This document shows, in pieces, positions 8,231-18,249 of a stretch of 64,000 bases of DNA. Within the stretch, counting starts at the first letter, position 1, and the number at the start of each line of letters is the position of its first letter. Where the stretch lies: positions 1-64,000 of the forward strand of contig JAYOFM010000001.1 of assembly GCA_038117225.1 (NCBI GenBank), given 5' to 3'. The translations under genes were made by a program, and so were the position numbers. A model generated the notes under the pieces. The model ran no database searches and was not told where the DNA came from. It saw only the letters and a program-made list of their open reading frames with translations. Origin of the DNA: JAYOFM01 sp038117225. Lineage in GTDB: Bacteria; Pseudomonadota; Alphaproteobacteria; Rhodospirillales; Casp-alpha2.

Positions 8231-9634
8231 ATGGCCGACGATACGACGAAAACCAATACCATGTGGGGCGGCCGCTTCGAGGCCGGCGCATCCGACGTCA
8301 TGGACGCCATCAACGCCTCCATCGATTTCGACCAACGCTTTTATACCCAGGACATCGCCGGCTCCAAGGCCCATGCGGCGATGCTGGCCGACCAGGGAAT
8401 CATCGCCGCCGCCGACGCCGAGGCCATCATCGCCGGGCTCGATACCGTGGCACGGGAAATCATGGCTGGCGACTTCCAGTTCAAGAGGGAACTGGAAGAT
8501 ATTCACATGAATGTCGAATCACGCCTCGGTGAGTTGATCGGCGCGGCTGCTGGCCGTCTGCACACGGCGCGCTCGCGCAATGACCAGGTGGCCACCGATT
8601 TTCGGCTATGGGTGCGCGATGCGCTTGACGGTTTTGACCGGGACGTGCGCGAACTGCAGGCCGTGCTGATCGATTGCGCCGACCAGCACGCCGCCACCGT
8701 TATGCCCGGGTTCACGCATTTGCAGTCGGCGCAGCCGGTGACCCTCGGCCATCACCTGATGGCCTATGTGGAAATGCTTGGCCGCGATCGGGATCGGGCA
8801 CGGGATTGCCGGCGCCGGCTCAACGAAAGCCCGCTCGGCGCGGCGGCGTTGGCCGGCACCTCGTTTCCCATTGATCGGGATAAGACGGCGGCGGCGCTCG
8901 GTTTCGACAGACCCATGGCCAATTCCATGGACGCCGTCTCGGACCGGGATTTCGCACTAGAATTTCTCGCCCTCGGCGCCATCTCCGGCATGCATTTGTC
9001 GCGTTTGGCGGAAGAAATCGTGCTGTGGTGTTCGGCGCAGTTCGCCTATTTACGGCTCGGCGACGATTTTTCCACCGGCAGCTCGATCATGCCGCAGAAG
9101 CGCAACCCCGATGCGGCGGAACTGGTGCGCGGCAAGGCGGGCCGGTTGCTTGGCGCCTTTAGCGGACTTCTGGTGGTGTTGAAGGGGCTGCCCATGACCT
9201 ACGGCAAGGACATGCAGGAAGACAAGGAGCCGGTTTTCGACGCCGCCGATACCTTGGCGCTGATGCTTGCGGCGACCACCGGCATGATGCGGGGCGCCAC
9301 CTTCGACGCGGCGCGCATGTACGCCGACGCCGCCAAGGGCTTCGCCACGGCGACCGATCTCGCCGACTGGCTGGTGCGCGTGCTCGGGTTGCCGTTTCGT
9401 CAGGCCCATCATGCCACCGGCGCCATCGTCAAATTGGCGGAAGACCAGGGGTGCGATCTGGAAAGCCTCGATCTCGCCGCCATGCAGGAAATTGAACCCG
9501 GTATAACCGCCGACGTGTTCGGCGTGCTCGGGGTCGACAAATCGGTGGAAAGCCGGGCAAGCTATGGGGGCACGGCGCCGACGAACGTGCGCCGCGCCGT
9601 CGCCGAGGCGCGGCAAAGGTTTCTCGGTGATTGA
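8231..9634 (+). CDS. argH: Argininosuccinate lyase
   Basis: This 467-residue cytosolic enzyme cleaves argininosuccinate to arginine and fumarate, the last step of arginine synthesis. The fumarase/lyase superfamily signature GSSIMPQKRNPDAAE, containing the catalytic serine, is present at about residues 280-294. TARSRNDQ and the acid/base histidine region PGFTHLQSAQP are also present. Length and composition are normal for the family. It begins a run of genes in the order argH, lipoprotein, lysA, DUF4175 protein. Confidence 0.97.
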   Translation: MADDTTKTNTMWGGRFEAGASDVMDAINASIDFDQRFYTQDIAGSKAHAAMLADQGIIAAADAEAIIAGLDTVAREIMAGDFQFKRELEDIHMNVESRLGELIGAAAGRLHTARSRNDQVATDFRLWVRDALDGFDRDVRELQAVLIDCADQHAATVMPGFTHLQSAQPVTLGHHLMAYVEMLGRDRDRARDCRRRLNESPLGAAALAGTSFPIDRDKTAAALGFDRPMANSMDAVSDRDFALEFLALGAISGMHLSRLAEEIVLWCSAQFAYLRLGDDFSTGSSIMPQKRNPDAAELVRGKAGRLLGAFSGLLVVLKGLPMTYGKDMQEDKEPVFDAADTLALMLAATTGMMRGATFDAARMYADAAKGFATATDLADWLVRVLGLPFRQAHHATGAIVKLAEDQGCDLESLDLAAMQEIEPGITADVFGVLGVDKSVESRASYGGTAPTNVRRAVAEARQRFLGD

Positions 9635-9688
9635 GCCCGAAGAGGCCTGGCATGAGGTTCGGCAAGAGGGCCTAGGAATGGATGCGAC

Positions 9689-10099
9689 ATGACGGTCCGG
9701 ACGACCATCACCCGGTGGGGACGCATCGCCGCGACCGTTGGATTGGTCGCCGGCGTCGCCGCCTGTGGCGTGCGTTCGTCGCCGATCGGTCCAGAAGGCA
9801 CGACGTACCCCCTGCGGTATCCATCCACCGCGACGGATGATCCAATTCTGCCGGCGAGCGCGCTGACGCGCCAACCCGAAAAACTGGTTCCGAAACCCGC
9901 CGAACCGAATCTGGACGGTCCGGCCCTCGGCGATCAAGCACCGACGTCAAAACCAGCGACGGCGGCGATTGGTCCGGCAACGACGCCGTCCCCCGGCGGG
10001 CCGCCACCGTTGATCCTGTTTCGTCCGTTGCCCGAGTGGCCGGCGGGTGGGCCGGCCAACCCCGACGCCCCGCCGGCGACCGAGCTGATTGTTCGCTAA
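9689..10099 (+). CDS. LptM-like small lipoprotein between argH and lysA
   Basis: This 136-residue protein has a signal peptide and lipobox (VAACG), then a proline-rich tail with little structure. A small lipoprotein with the same CG start next to lysA is the LptM (YifL) family, which assists assembly of the LPS transporter LptD. The mature sequence here, CGVRSSPIGPEGTTYPLRYP, only loosely resembles the LptM consensus, so the link rests on position and lipobox. It ends 27 bp before lysA. Confidence 0.65.
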   Translation: MTVRTTITRWGRIAATVGLVAGVAACGVRSSPIGPEGTTYPLRYPSTATDDPILPASALTRQPEKLVPKPAEPNLDGPALGDQAPTSKPATAAIGPATTPSPGGPPPLILFRPLPEWPAGGPANPDAPPATELIVR

Positions 10100-10126
10100 C
10101 CCGGCACGCTCGCCTGGAGACCCTTG

Positions 10127-11446
10127 ATGGACCATTTCAATTATCGTGACGGCCGCCTTTATGCCGAGGACGTTGCGCTCGATGACATCATCGATGCCGT
10201 CGGCACGCCGTTCTATTGCTATTCGTCGGCGACGCTGGAACGTCACTACCGTGTCTTCGCCGAGGCCGTGGCCGGGTTGGACGCGCACATTTATTATGCC
10301 GTCAAGGCAAACAGCAACCTTGGTGTCATCGCCACGCTGGCGCGGCTGGGCGCCGGCGCCGACGTGGTGTCCATCGGCGAGATGAAGAAGGCCATGGCGG
10401 CCGGCGTGCCGGCCGACCGCATCGTTTTCTCCGGCGTCGGCAAGAGCGAGGCTGAACTGGCCGAGGCCATCGATCTCGGGGTGCATCAGATCAACGTGGA
10501 ATCGGAACCGGAACTGGAGGTCCTCGGCCGCATCGTCGCCGCCAAGGGCGTCACCGTGCCGATCGCCATTCGCGTCAATCCAGACGTGGACGCCCGCACC
10601 CACGCCAAGATTTCCACCGGTAAGGCGGAGAACAAGTTCGGCATCGAACTGGCCCGGGTGCCGGCGGTGTTTAGTCGGGCACGTGATCTCGTCGGTATCA
10701 ACGCGCGTGCCGTCGCTGTCCATATCGGCTCGCAACTGACGGACCTCGAACCCTACCGCCAAGCCTACGGCCGGGTCGCCGACCTGGTGCGTGCCCTGCG
10801 TGCCGACGGCCACGATATCAGCGTCGTCGATCTTGGCGGCGGTCTGGGTATCGACTACCAGGGAGAAGTCCCGCCATCGCCCGCCGATTACGGCGCCATG
10901 GTCAGCGAAACAGTCGGCGTTCTCGGCTGCGCCGTCGCGTTCGAGCCGGGCCGCATGATCGCCGGCAACGCCGGCATTCTGGTCAGCCGGGTGATCTATG
11001 TGAAGCAAGGCTTGAGCCGTTCCTTCGCCATTATCGACGCGGCCATGAACGACCTCATTCGCCCGACCCTGTACGACGCCTATCACGAAATAGTCACCGT
11101 GCGCGAAGCGGTCTCGGCGACGCGCGAGACCTATGATATTGTCGGTCCCATCTGCGAGACCGGTGACACCTTCGCCACCGGACGCGCGTTGCCGGCGCTC
11201 GACGCCGGCGATGCCTTGGCGTTTCGCACCGCCGGTGCCTATGGCGCGGTGATGGCATCGACCTACAACGCGCGGCCGTTGGTGCCGGAAGTCCTGGTTT
11301 GCGGCGATCGATTCGACGTCGTCGCCCGTCGCTTCACGGTGGAGGACCAGATGGCACGAGAAAGCATCCCCGATTGGCTCGGCGGCGGCGACGTCGCCGA
11401 GGCCGTAGTCGCCCACGCAACGATTGCGAGGAAGGCCTCCGCATGA
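10127..11446 (+). CDS. lysA: Diaminopimelate decarboxylase
   Basis: This 439-residue PLP enzyme converts meso-diaminopimelate to lysine. It is a fold-III decarboxylase with a TIM barrel followed by a beta domain. The PLP lysine lies in YYAVKANSN, the phosphate-binding glycines in DLGGGLGIDY, and the interface cysteine motif in GPICETGDTFA. The ATG at 10127 follows CTGGAG; the TTG one codon upstream is unnecessary. The stop overlaps the next gene's start in an ATGA. Confidence 0.97.
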   Translation: MDHFNYRDGRLYAEDVALDDIIDAVGTPFYCYSSATLERHYRVFAEAVAGLDAHIYYAVKANSNLGVIATLARLGAGADVVSIGEMKKAMAAGVPADRIVFSGVGKSEAELAEAIDLGVHQINVESEPELEVLGRIVAAKGVTVPIAIRVNPDVDARTHAKISTGKAENKFGIELARVPAVFSRARDLVGINARAVAVHIGSQLTDLEPYRQAYGRVADLVRALRADGHDISVVDLGGGLGIDYQGEVPPSPADYGAMVSETVGVLGCAVAFEPGRMIAGNAGILVSRVIYVKQGLSRSFAIIDAAMNDLIRPTLYDAYHEIVTVREAVSATRETYDIVGPICETGDTFATGRALPALDAGDALAFRTAGAYGAVMASTYNARPLVPEVLVCGDRFDVVARRFTVEDQMARESIPDWLGGGDVAEAVVAHATIARKASA

Positions 11447-14061
11447 GCACGGACCGGCCTCGTCGCGGGGGGCGGCTCGAGTTTCTATTGAATTTGGCGG
11501 GCTTGGCGGTCTTCTGGGAACGACTGTGGCCGTGCCTGTGGCCGGCGATGGGCGTGTTGGCGCTGTTCGTCGGCGTTGCCTTGTTGGACCTACTGCCGAT
11601 GTTGCCATTCTGGTTGCACGCGTTGGCGCTTGCCGGCTTCGCGGCGGCCCTTGGGTTCGCCGTGCGTGGCGCCCTCGCTGGCTTTCGGCCGGTGGAACCG
11701 GCGCTGGCGCGACAGCGGCTGGAGCGGGACAGCGGCCTCGATCATCGACCCCTGGCGGCCCTCGATGACCGACCGTCCGGCGGCACCGACGCGGTCGGCC
11801 GGGCGCTCTGGCAGGCGCATCTGTTGCGGCTCGCCAGCCGGCTTGCCGGCCTGCGTGTGCGGTTGCCGTCGCCGGGTCTGGCGCGCCTCGATCCACTGGG
11901 GCTGCGCGCCGCCGTTGTAATGTTCTTGTTTGTCGGTCTCGCGGCGGGTGGCGGCCAGGCCGGTGAACGCCTGGCACGCGCTCTGGTCCCCACGCTAGAC
12001 CCCGTCGCCGCCGGCGATCTGGATATTGATCTCTGGGTCACGCCGCCGGCCTATACAGGCTTGGCGCCGGTCTTCCTGGAAGGCGGCGTCGCCAAGGCCA
12101 TGACGGAGACCGATACGCAGACGGGCGATACCGCGCCGCAACGAATCCTGGTGCCGGTCGGCTCCACCGTGCTGGCACAGGTCAGCGGTGCCGCCGAGGC
12201 GTTGGAATTGGTTCTCGGGACCCGCCGCCTTGCCTTCGAATCCCTTGGCGGCGAGGGTGCCGGCCGAGGCTTCCGCGCCGAAACCGAGGTCGCCGATGGC
12301 GATATCGGCGGCGATGCGGTCAGTATTCTGAGCGGTGGCCGCGCGGTGGCCACATGGCCCTTGGCGGTTATCGGTGATAGCCCTCCGGAAGCGGAATTCC
12401 TGCGCGCCCCGGCGAAGGCCGGGCGCAGCCAGCTGCGAATGGAATACGAGGCCCGAGACGATTTCGGTGTTGCCGCGTTACAGGGGGTCATCCGGCGGCC
12501 CGATGGCCGCGCGGTTCCCGGGGGCGGGCCGGAAATTCGTTTTGATCTGACCCTCGGCGGGCGCGGTCAGGCGCGTCGCGGCATCTCCGCCAAGGACTTC
12601 AGTGCCCACATCTGGGCCGGCACCACGGTTCAAGTCCACCTGCAGGCCACCGATGCGCGCGGCCAGACAGGGGATAGCGACGCGGTCACCCTTCAGTTGC
12701 CGGAACGGACCTTCAATCATCCGGTGGCGCGCGCCATCATTGCCCAGCGCAAACGGCTCGCCGCGCCGTCGGACGAAGTTCTGGACGAGATCGCCGACGG
12801 CCTGGCGGTCATCGCCGCGACGCCGGATCATTACTTCCATGACACCGTGGTCTTTCTGGCGTTGGTCACGGCGCGTTCGCGACTGGTGCACGACGGCGAC
12901 GATGCCGCCATGGTCCAGGTAGCGCGGTTGCTGTGGAACACCGCCCTTAGGATCGAGGACGGGGATTTCGCCATCGCCGCCGAGGAACTGGCGCGGCGTC
13001 AGGAGGAGGTTTTGCGGGCGCTGCGCGACGGTGCCGACCCGGAGGAGGTCGACCGGCTGATGCGCGAGTTGCAGACGGCGCTTGATGCCTTCATGGCGGC
13101 ACTGGCCGAACAAATGCAGAAGGACGGTTTGCAGGATTTGCCGACGCCGCCGGACGGTCAATCGGTTGAGGCGCAGGACCTGCAACGCATGCTCGACGAG
13201 GCCCGGGAGTTGGCGCGCACCGGCGCCACAGAGGCGGCCGAACGGATGATCGCCGAATTGAAGCGCATGCTGGAAGCGATGAAAAACGGCTCCCGCGCCG
13301 GTCAGCAGAACAAGGAGATGGCCGGCGCGCGCAAGCTCATGGACGGTCTGCGTGACCTGACCCGACGCCAGCAGCAATTGATGGATCGCACGTTCAAGGA
13401 ATCACGCCGCCAGGAAGGCCAAAACCCGGGCGCCATGACCATGCCGCAAGGACAGCAGAATCGTTCTGGTCAGCAACAGGGCCAGCAGGGCCGACAACAG
13501 GGCCAGGGCCAACGGCGCCAAGGCCAGGGTGAACGCCAAGGCGAAGGCCAGGGGCAGGGAGATCATGCGGGCCGGTCATTGTCGTCGGCGGATCAGGAAG
13601 CCCTGCGCAAGCGTCTCGGCGAACTGATGCTGCAGATGGACGAAATGCTCGGCAGCATCCCGCCGGCGCTGGGCCAGGCGGAACGGTCAATGCGTGGCGC
13701 CACGCAACAGTTGCAGGAAGGCCGCCCCGGATCGGCGGTGCCGCATCAGGCGGACGCCTTGGAGAAATTACGCCAGGCCACCAACTCGGCGGCGGAACAG
13801 CTTTCCCGCCGCATGGGCGGCATGGCCGGCCGCGCTATCCAGCGACGCGGCTCGCGGCCCGGGGACGGACGCGATCCGTTCGGCCGCCAACCGGGCGGCG
13901 CCTTCGGCTCGGCTGTCGATGGGGAAGGGGTCAAGGTCCCGGATCAGATGGAAATGCGCCGGGCCCGGCAAATTCTCGATGAGTTGCGTCGCCGCGCCGG
14001 TGAGCGCGAGCGCCCGGTCATCGAACGGGATTATATCGAGCGTTTGCTGCGCCGCTTCTAA
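11443..14061 (+). CDS. TIGR02302 / DUF4175 family membrane protein
   Basis: This is an 872-residue protein. Two or three transmembrane segments lie at the N-terminus (about residues 25-75 and 150-170), followed by a long periplasmic or extracytoplasmic region with helical, coiled-coil-like stretches (about residues 400-650). A low-complexity segment rich in Gln, Gly and Arg (13440-13580) precedes a conserved C-terminal part. The family is widespread in alphaproteobacteria next to lysA, but its function is unknown. It overlaps lysA by 4 bp, indicating coupled translation. Confidence 0.88.
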   Translation: MSTDRPRRGGRLEFLLNLAGLAVFWERLWPCLWPAMGVLALFVGVALLDLLPMLPFWLHALALAGFAAALGFAVRGALAGFRPVEPALARQRLERDSGLDHRPLAALDDRPSGGTDAVGRALWQAHLLRLASRLAGLRVRLPSPGLARLDPLGLRAAVVMFLFVGLAAGGGQAGERLARALVPTLDPVAAGDLDIDLWVTPPAYTGLAPVFLEGGVAKAMTETDTQTGDTAPQRILVPVGSTVLAQVSGAAEALELVLGTRRLAFESLGGEGAGRGFRAETEVADGDIGGDAVSILSGGRAVATWPLAVIGDSPPEAEFLRAPAKAGRSQLRMEYEARDDFGVAALQGVIRRPDGRAVPGGGPEIRFDLTLGGRGQARRGISAKDFSAHIWAGTTVQVHLQATDARGQTGDSDAVTLQLPERTFNHPVARAIIAQRKRLAAPSDEVLDEIADGLAVIAATPDHYFHDTVVFLALVTARSRLVHDGDDAAMVQVARLLWNTALRIEDGDFAIAAEELARRQEEVLRALRDGADPEEVDRLMRELQTALDAFMAALAEQMQKDGLQDLPTPPDGQSVEAQDLQRMLDEARELARTGATEAAERMIAELKRMLEAMKNGSRAGQQNKEMAGARKLMDGLRDLTRRQQQLMDRTFKESRRQEGQNPGAMTMPQGQQNRSGQQQGQQGRQQGQGQRRQGQGERQGEGQGQGDHAGRSLSSADQEALRKRLGELMLQMDEMLGSIPPALGQAERSMRGATQQLQEGRPGSAVPHQADALEKLRQATNSAAEQLSRRMGGMAGRAIQRRGSRPGDGRDPFGRQPGGAFGSAVDGEGVKVPDQMEMRRARQILDELRRRAGERERPVIERDYIERLLRRF
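13440..13580 (+). repeat. Low-complexity Gln/Gly/Arg coding segment
   Basis: Within the DUF4175 gene the codons alternate CAG or CAA with GGC or GGT, giving many GQ, QG and GQR units over about 45 residues. This is a flexible linker between helical domains. The repeats are prone to length change. Confidence 0.7.
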
Positions 14062-14071
14062 GACACATCAG

Positions 14072-15103
14072 TCAGTCGCCACCGGCGAGGCGTTCCACAT
14101 CCGCCAGCACCGCGGCATCGACGGGAATTCCGTCGGCCAGCCGGCGCTCCCGTTCCAACCCCTCGATCTCGCCCGGCAGCATGACCGGCCGCGCCGGGTC
14201 GATGGGCGTGGCGTTCTTGATGATAGCGGCGAACGCGGTCATGCGTTGGGCGAAGACGCCGTCGCCGAGCAGGCGGTCGGGATCGAGCGCCAGCATATAG
14301 TGGCTTGAGCGTTGCGGCGTCTCCGACCCCATGACGTCGCCGACGCCGGTCAGGAAGGCGCCGCCCGAAAGCACGCCGGCCAGCACATCGCCGGCGAGCG
14401 CCAGACCGGATCCCTTGTGGCCGCCCATGAACTGGATGAAACCCGCCAGTCCGGCGGCAGGGTCGGTGGTCGGCCGGCCGTCGGCGTCGAGCGCCCAACC
14501 CAGCGGCATCGGCTGACCGGCGTCGCGCAGCTTTCGCATCTTGCCGCGCGCCGCCATGGTCATGGCGCCGTCGAAAATGAATGGCGGGCCGTCCGGCCGT
14601 GGCGCGGCGACGGCCAGCGGATTGTTGCCGACGACAAGATCGCGCGCGCCCCAAGGCGCGATGGCGGGCGAGGCGTTGGTGCCGATGATCAGCATCATGC
14701 CGGCGTCGGCGGCGCGGCGGCCATAGGGGGCGAGGGCGCCCATGTGATTGCCATTACGCACGGCGGCGAAGGCGAGGCCGCTCGCCCGGGCGCGGGAAAG
14801 CACGGCCTCGAGCGCGCATAGCGCCGCGACCTGTCCGAGGCCGTCGTCACCATCGACCAGCGCCATGACCGGGCCGCGATCTTCGACACGGACGTTTGGC
14901 GTCGGATTGATCGCGCCGCCGCGCAACTTCGCCGTATAGGGAACCAGGCGCCGCACGCCGTGGGTGTCGACACCCATCAGATCGGCGTCGATCAGGATAT
15001 CCGCCGTGGTTTCGGCATGGGCGGGTTGTGCGCCGGCATGCCCCAGCGCGGCCACGGCGAGCGCGCGCAGGTCGGTCGCGGTGATCGTTCGGGGGTCGGT
15101 CAT
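14072..15103 (-). CDS. Ldh/malate-type oxidoreductase (MDH2 family)
   Basis: This 343-residue NAD(P)-dependent dehydrogenase belongs to the malate/L-lactate dehydrogenase family, unrelated to Rossmann-fold MDH. Family signatures include DTHGVRRLVPY near the N-terminus, the NGNHMGALAPYG loop with its histidine, and GGHKGSGLAL near residue 235. Substrates in this family include malate, sulfolactate, ureidoglycolate and delta-1-piperideine-2-carboxylate, and sequence alone does not decide between them. The start at 15103 was preferred because the longer frame runs into the neighbouring gene. It shares no obvious pathway with its neighbours. A second family member lies at 37612. Confidence 0.85.
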   Translation of the reverse strand: MTDPRTITATDLRALAVAALGHAGAQPAHAETTADILIDADLMGVDTHGVRRLVPYTAKLRGGAINPTPNVRVEDRGPVMALVDGDDGLGQVAALCALEAVLSRARASGLAFAAVRNGNHMGALAPYGRRAADAGMMLIIGTNASPAIAPWGARDLVVGNNPLAVAAPRPDGPPFIFDGAMTMAARGKMRKLRDAGQPMPLGWALDADGRPTTDPAAGLAGFIQFMGGHKGSGLALAGDVLAGVLSGGAFLTGVGDVMGSETPQRSSHYMLALDPDRLLGDGVFAQRMTAFAAIIKNATPIDPARPVMLPGEIEGLERERRLADGIPVDAAVLADVERLAGGD

Positions 15104-15134
15104 GGGGCTGTTGATCCGCCGGGGCGTGGCGAGG

Positions 15135-16334
15135 TCAGTTGGCTTTCTTGGCGCCATCCTCGGCGGCCACGAAGGTGACGTCGAGACGCCGTGCCAGCGG
15201 CTGCGGATTCTTGATGCGGGCCTTGAAACCGATGACGTCGCCGCCCTTCAACTGATTTTTGATCGGCGGCACGATGACCTGTTGAACGACCTGGCCGTCG
15301 GCATCGAGCAAGGCGACACGGATCATGGGTACCGGCCGCATGTCATCGGTGACGTTGAGAATTTGCCCCCGCACCACGAGCACGTCGATGCCGGCTTCAT
15401 TTTCGCGCGACGGTTTCAGTTCCTGCAGCTTCAACCCGGCGCCGATGGCATCGTCGCCGAGGCCGACCAGATCATACGCGCCCTTCATGAACGGTGCCAC
15501 GCCGACGACGGTGTCCTTGAGGAAGACCAGGGCGGCGAGCAGGATCAGAATGAACCCGAGCACGCCGAACAGAATAGTCTTGATGAGTGAGCGTGGCTTA
15601 TCCTCGTCATCGTCCTCATCGCCTTCATCGGCGGTCAGGACCTCGGGAATGGGATCCGGTTCGGGCAGGTCGTCGGGATCGGCGTCATCGGGTAAATCGT
15701 CCACCGGCTCGCCGTCGTCATCGCCGACCAGCGATTGGAAAGTGGGGCCGTCGTCATCGTCCTCGCCGAACATGGCGTCGAGCTCTTCCTGCGACAGGCG
15801 TTCTTCGTCATCCTCGACGCCGGTGTCCTCTTCCGGCTCCGGGCTGGCATCGAAGTCCGCTTCCGGCATCTCTTCCAGGTCCGGCATCTCCTCGAAGTCG
15901 GCTTCGGGGTCCGGCGCGGGCTCGGGGTCCGGCGCGGGTATTGGGGCCGGGTCGGGCTGGGGGTCGGGTGCGGGCAGGGGCGCCGGCCCCGAGGCCGGGG
16001 CGGCATCGGCGCCGGGAGGTGCCGGATAGCTGGGCGGCGGGTAACCAGTCGGCGGCGGGTAACCGGGCGGCGGCGGATAGTAGCCGGGCGGTGCGTAGGG
16101 TGGCGGCGGATAGGCGGCATAGGGATTGGCCGCCGGCGCCGGCGCGTAGGCGGGCGCCATCGCCGGTGCTGCGCCCGCGCCGGCACGCTGCAATGGCGGT
16201 GGCGGAGGCGTCATCATGCGATTCTGGTGCCACGAATGGCCGCAGTTGGAACAGCGCACACTCTTACCCGCGTCACCGATGGAACCGGGGTTAACGGAAT
16301 AGCGTGTGGCGCAGTTCGGACACGAAATGAACAT
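15135..16334 (-). CDS. MJ0042-type zinc-ribbon protein with acidic/proline linker and DUF3426 domain
   Basis: This 399-residue protein starts with a CxxC...CxxC zinc ribbon (CPNCATRY at residues 5-12, CSNCGHSW at 29-36). A proline- and alanine-rich stretch and then a strongly acidic stretch (Glu/Asp runs, about residues 130-240) follow. After these come one transmembrane helix (about residues 250-272) and a DUF3426 domain outside the membrane. The zinc ribbon would therefore be cytosolic and the DUF3426 domain periplasmic. The gene is divergent from ftsE, a conserved arrangement in alphaproteobacteria, which hints at a role near cell division or envelope growth. Confidence 0.85.
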   Translation of the reverse strand: MFISCPNCATRYSVNPGSIGDAGKSVRCSNCGHSWHQNRMMTPPPPPLQRAGAGAAPAMAPAYAPAPAANPYAAYPPPPYAPPGYYPPPPGYPPPTGYPPPSYPAPPGADAAPASGPAPLPAPDPQPDPAPIPAPDPEPAPDPEADFEEMPDLEEMPEADFDASPEPEEDTGVEDDEERLSQEELDAMFGEDDDDGPTFQSLVGDDDGEPVDDLPDDADPDDLPEPDPIPEVLTADEGDEDDDEDKPRSLIKTILFGVLGFILILLAALVFLKDTVVGVAPFMKGAYDLVGLGDDAIGAGLKLQELKPSRENEAGIDVLVVRGQILNVTDDMRPVPMIRVALLDADGQVVQQVIVPPIKNQLKGGDVIGFKARIKNPQPLARRLDVTFVAAEDGAKKAN

Positions 16335-16508
16335 GTTTGGCTGATGGCCCTAACGTTTTGTCGTTTATAGGCTTTCGCCTGAATCATGGCAAGAAGCGGC
16401 ACGCGCGGCGACACCCGGGGCGGCTGCCTCGGCGCTGGACGGCGGGGCTTTGATCGTGGCATGGTCGGCACCGTCACGCGCCCTGAAAACCCAGGCAAAG
16501 CAGGTGCC

Positions 16509-17324
16509 ATGTCGAACGAAAACACCACCGGGGCCAACGGGCCGGTGGTCCGCTTCGAGCACGTCGGGCTGCGCTACGGCCTCGGTCCCGAGGTCCTGCA
16601 GGATGTCGGCTTCACGCTGCCGGCGGGGTCCTTCAACTTTTTGGTCGGCGAAAGTGGCGCCGGCAAATCGTCTCTGCTGAAGCTGTGCTACCTGGCGCTG
16701 AAGCCGTCGCGCGGCCTGATTTCCCTGTTCGGCAGCGATATCGCGATCACGCCCCGGCGTGAACTGCCACCGCTGAGACGCAAAATTGGTGTTGTTTTTC
16801 AAGAATTTAGACTTCTCGACCACATGAGCACCTTTGACAACGTGGCCTTGCCGCTGCGCGTCGCCGGCACCAAGGAAGCAGATGTCGAAAAGCATGTCAT
16901 CGAATTGCTGTCGTGGGTCGGTCTCAAGGATCATCTGCGCGCCCGGCCGCCGACACTGTCGGGCGGCCAGCAGCAGCGGGTGTCGATCGCGCGCGCCGTC
17001 ATCGCCCGGCCGAAGCTGTTGCTGGCGGATGAGCCGACCGGCAATGTCGACGACGCCATGGCGATCCGGCTGATGCATCTGTTCGAGGAACTCAACCGGC
17101 TCGGCACCACGGTGGTTATCGCCACCCATAACATGAGCCTGGTCGAACGGCTCGGGCACGGGGTGCTGCATATCGAGAACGGGAAGGTGCGCGCGGCGCC
17201 GCCGAGCGCGAATCGCGCCGCCGATTCGCCAGCGCCGGTCGACGGCGCGGCCCGCGGCGACGGCCCGGGCGAGGTCACCCACGCCGGCCTGGGCGAGCCG
17301 CCCGGCATTGAGAATTTCCTCTGA
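16509..17324 (+). CDS. ftsE: Cell division ATP-binding protein FtsE
   Basis: This 271-residue ABC ATPase partners FtsX in the divisome, where the pair controls peptidoglycan hydrolases. Walker A is GESGAGKSS (about residues 47-55), the signature is LSGGQQQRVSIARA and Walker B is LLLADEPTGNVDD. The last 50 residues, after the usual end of FtsE, form an Ala/Pro/Gly-rich tail not found in the E. coli protein. The frame is open further upstream, but the ATG at 16509 fits the family start. ftsX follows after 18 bp. Confidence 0.93.
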   Translation: MSNENTTGANGPVVRFEHVGLRYGLGPEVLQDVGFTLPAGSFNFLVGESGAGKSSLLKLCYLALKPSRGLISLFGSDIAITPRRELPPLRRKIGVVFQEFRLLDHMSTFDNVALPLRVAGTKEADVEKHVIELLSWVGLKDHLRARPPTLSGGQQQRVSIARAVIARPKLLLADEPTGNVDDAMAIRLMHLFEELNRLGTTVVIATHNMSLVERLGHGVLHIENGKVRAAPPSANRAADSPAPVDGAARGDGPGEVTHAGLGEPPGIENFL

Positions 17325-17342
17325 GCGGACGTCGGAGGTCGC

Positions 17343-18224
17343 ATGCTGTCACGCCGTTCCGATCTGCCGCTCGATAGCGACGCGCACAGCCGCTTTTTGC
17401 CATGGCTGATCGCCTTCATGGTGTTTCTGGCGGTGCTCGCCATGGCCGCGGTGCTGGTGCTTGGCGCCACCGCGCAGCGCTGGGATCGTGGCGTCAGCGG
17501 CACCCTCACCGTGCAACTGGCGCCGACCGATAATCCGGCGCGGGATGATGAAAACCAGAAGGACGTGCTGGCCCTGCTCGCCGGCACGCCCGGCATCGAA
17601 CGCTACGAGGCGCTCGGCAAGGACAAGTTGCTGAAGCTGTTGGAACCCTGGCTCGGCGGCGCCACCGAGGCCGCCGACTTGCCGTTGCCGCGGCTGATCG
17701 ACGTCAAGCTGCTGGCCGGCGCCGATCTGGATGCGCGCGCCCTCGAACGTCGCTTGCGGGTCCGCGTGCCGGGTGCCAGCGTCGATGACCACCGGGTCTG
17801 GCTGGAGCGGCTGTTGCGGTTGATCCGCACGGTGGAACTGGTGGCCGGCGTCATTCTCGCGTTCATCGCGCTGGCCACCATCGGCACCGTGGTGTTCACC
17901 ACGCGCACCGGGCTGGCGGTGCACCGCGAGGCCATCGAGGTGTTGCACCTAATCGGCGCGCGCGACAGCTATATCGCCGGTCAGTTCGCCGGCCGGGCAT
18001 TGATTCTGGGATTGAAGGGGGGACTGATCGGCCTTGCTCTCGGGGTGCCGGCGCTGGCCGGCATCGGCTACCTGGCGACGACGCTGGGCACGGCGGTGCT
18101 GCCGCAACTGAGCATCGGCGTGCTGCACTGGCTGGCGGTCATCGCGTTGCCGTTCGCGGTCGCCGGTCTGGCCATGGCGACGGCGCGGCTGACGGTGTTG
18201 CGCACCCTCGCTGGGCTGCCCTGA
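17343..18224 (+). CDS. ftsX: Cell division protein FtsX
   Basis: This 293-residue inner-membrane protein has four predicted transmembrane segments: one near residues 20-42, then three in the C-terminal half (about 165-190, 215-245 and 260-285). An extracytoplasmic domain lies between the first two. This is the FtsX/MacB permease plan. It partners FtsE, which is immediately upstream, and the pair should link cytosolic ATP hydrolysis to wall hydrolase activation at the septum. Confidence 0.92.
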   Translation: MLSRRSDLPLDSDAHSRFLPWLIAFMVFLAVLAMAAVLVLGATAQRWDRGVSGTLTVQLAPTDNPARDDENQKDVLALLAGTPGIERYEALGKDKLLKLLEPWLGGATEAADLPLPRLIDVKLLAGADLDARALERRLRVRVPGASVDDHRVWLERLLRLIRTVELVAGVILAFIALATIGTVVFTTRTGLAVHREAIEVLHLIGARDSYIAGQFAGRALILGLKGGLIGLALGVPALAGIGYLATTLGTAVLPQLSIGVLHWLAVIALPFAVAGLAMATARLTVLRTLAGLP

Positions 18225-18249
18225 TGGCCGCGACCGCTGGAGCGGGCCG

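Noticed and set aside
8231..8506. Minus-strand extension of the TlpA-like gene into argH
   Set aside because: The upstream part is the reverse complement of argH; a GTG start with a good ribosome site explains the gene.
10124..10129. TTG start for lysA
   Set aside because: The ATG one codon downstream is the conserved start.
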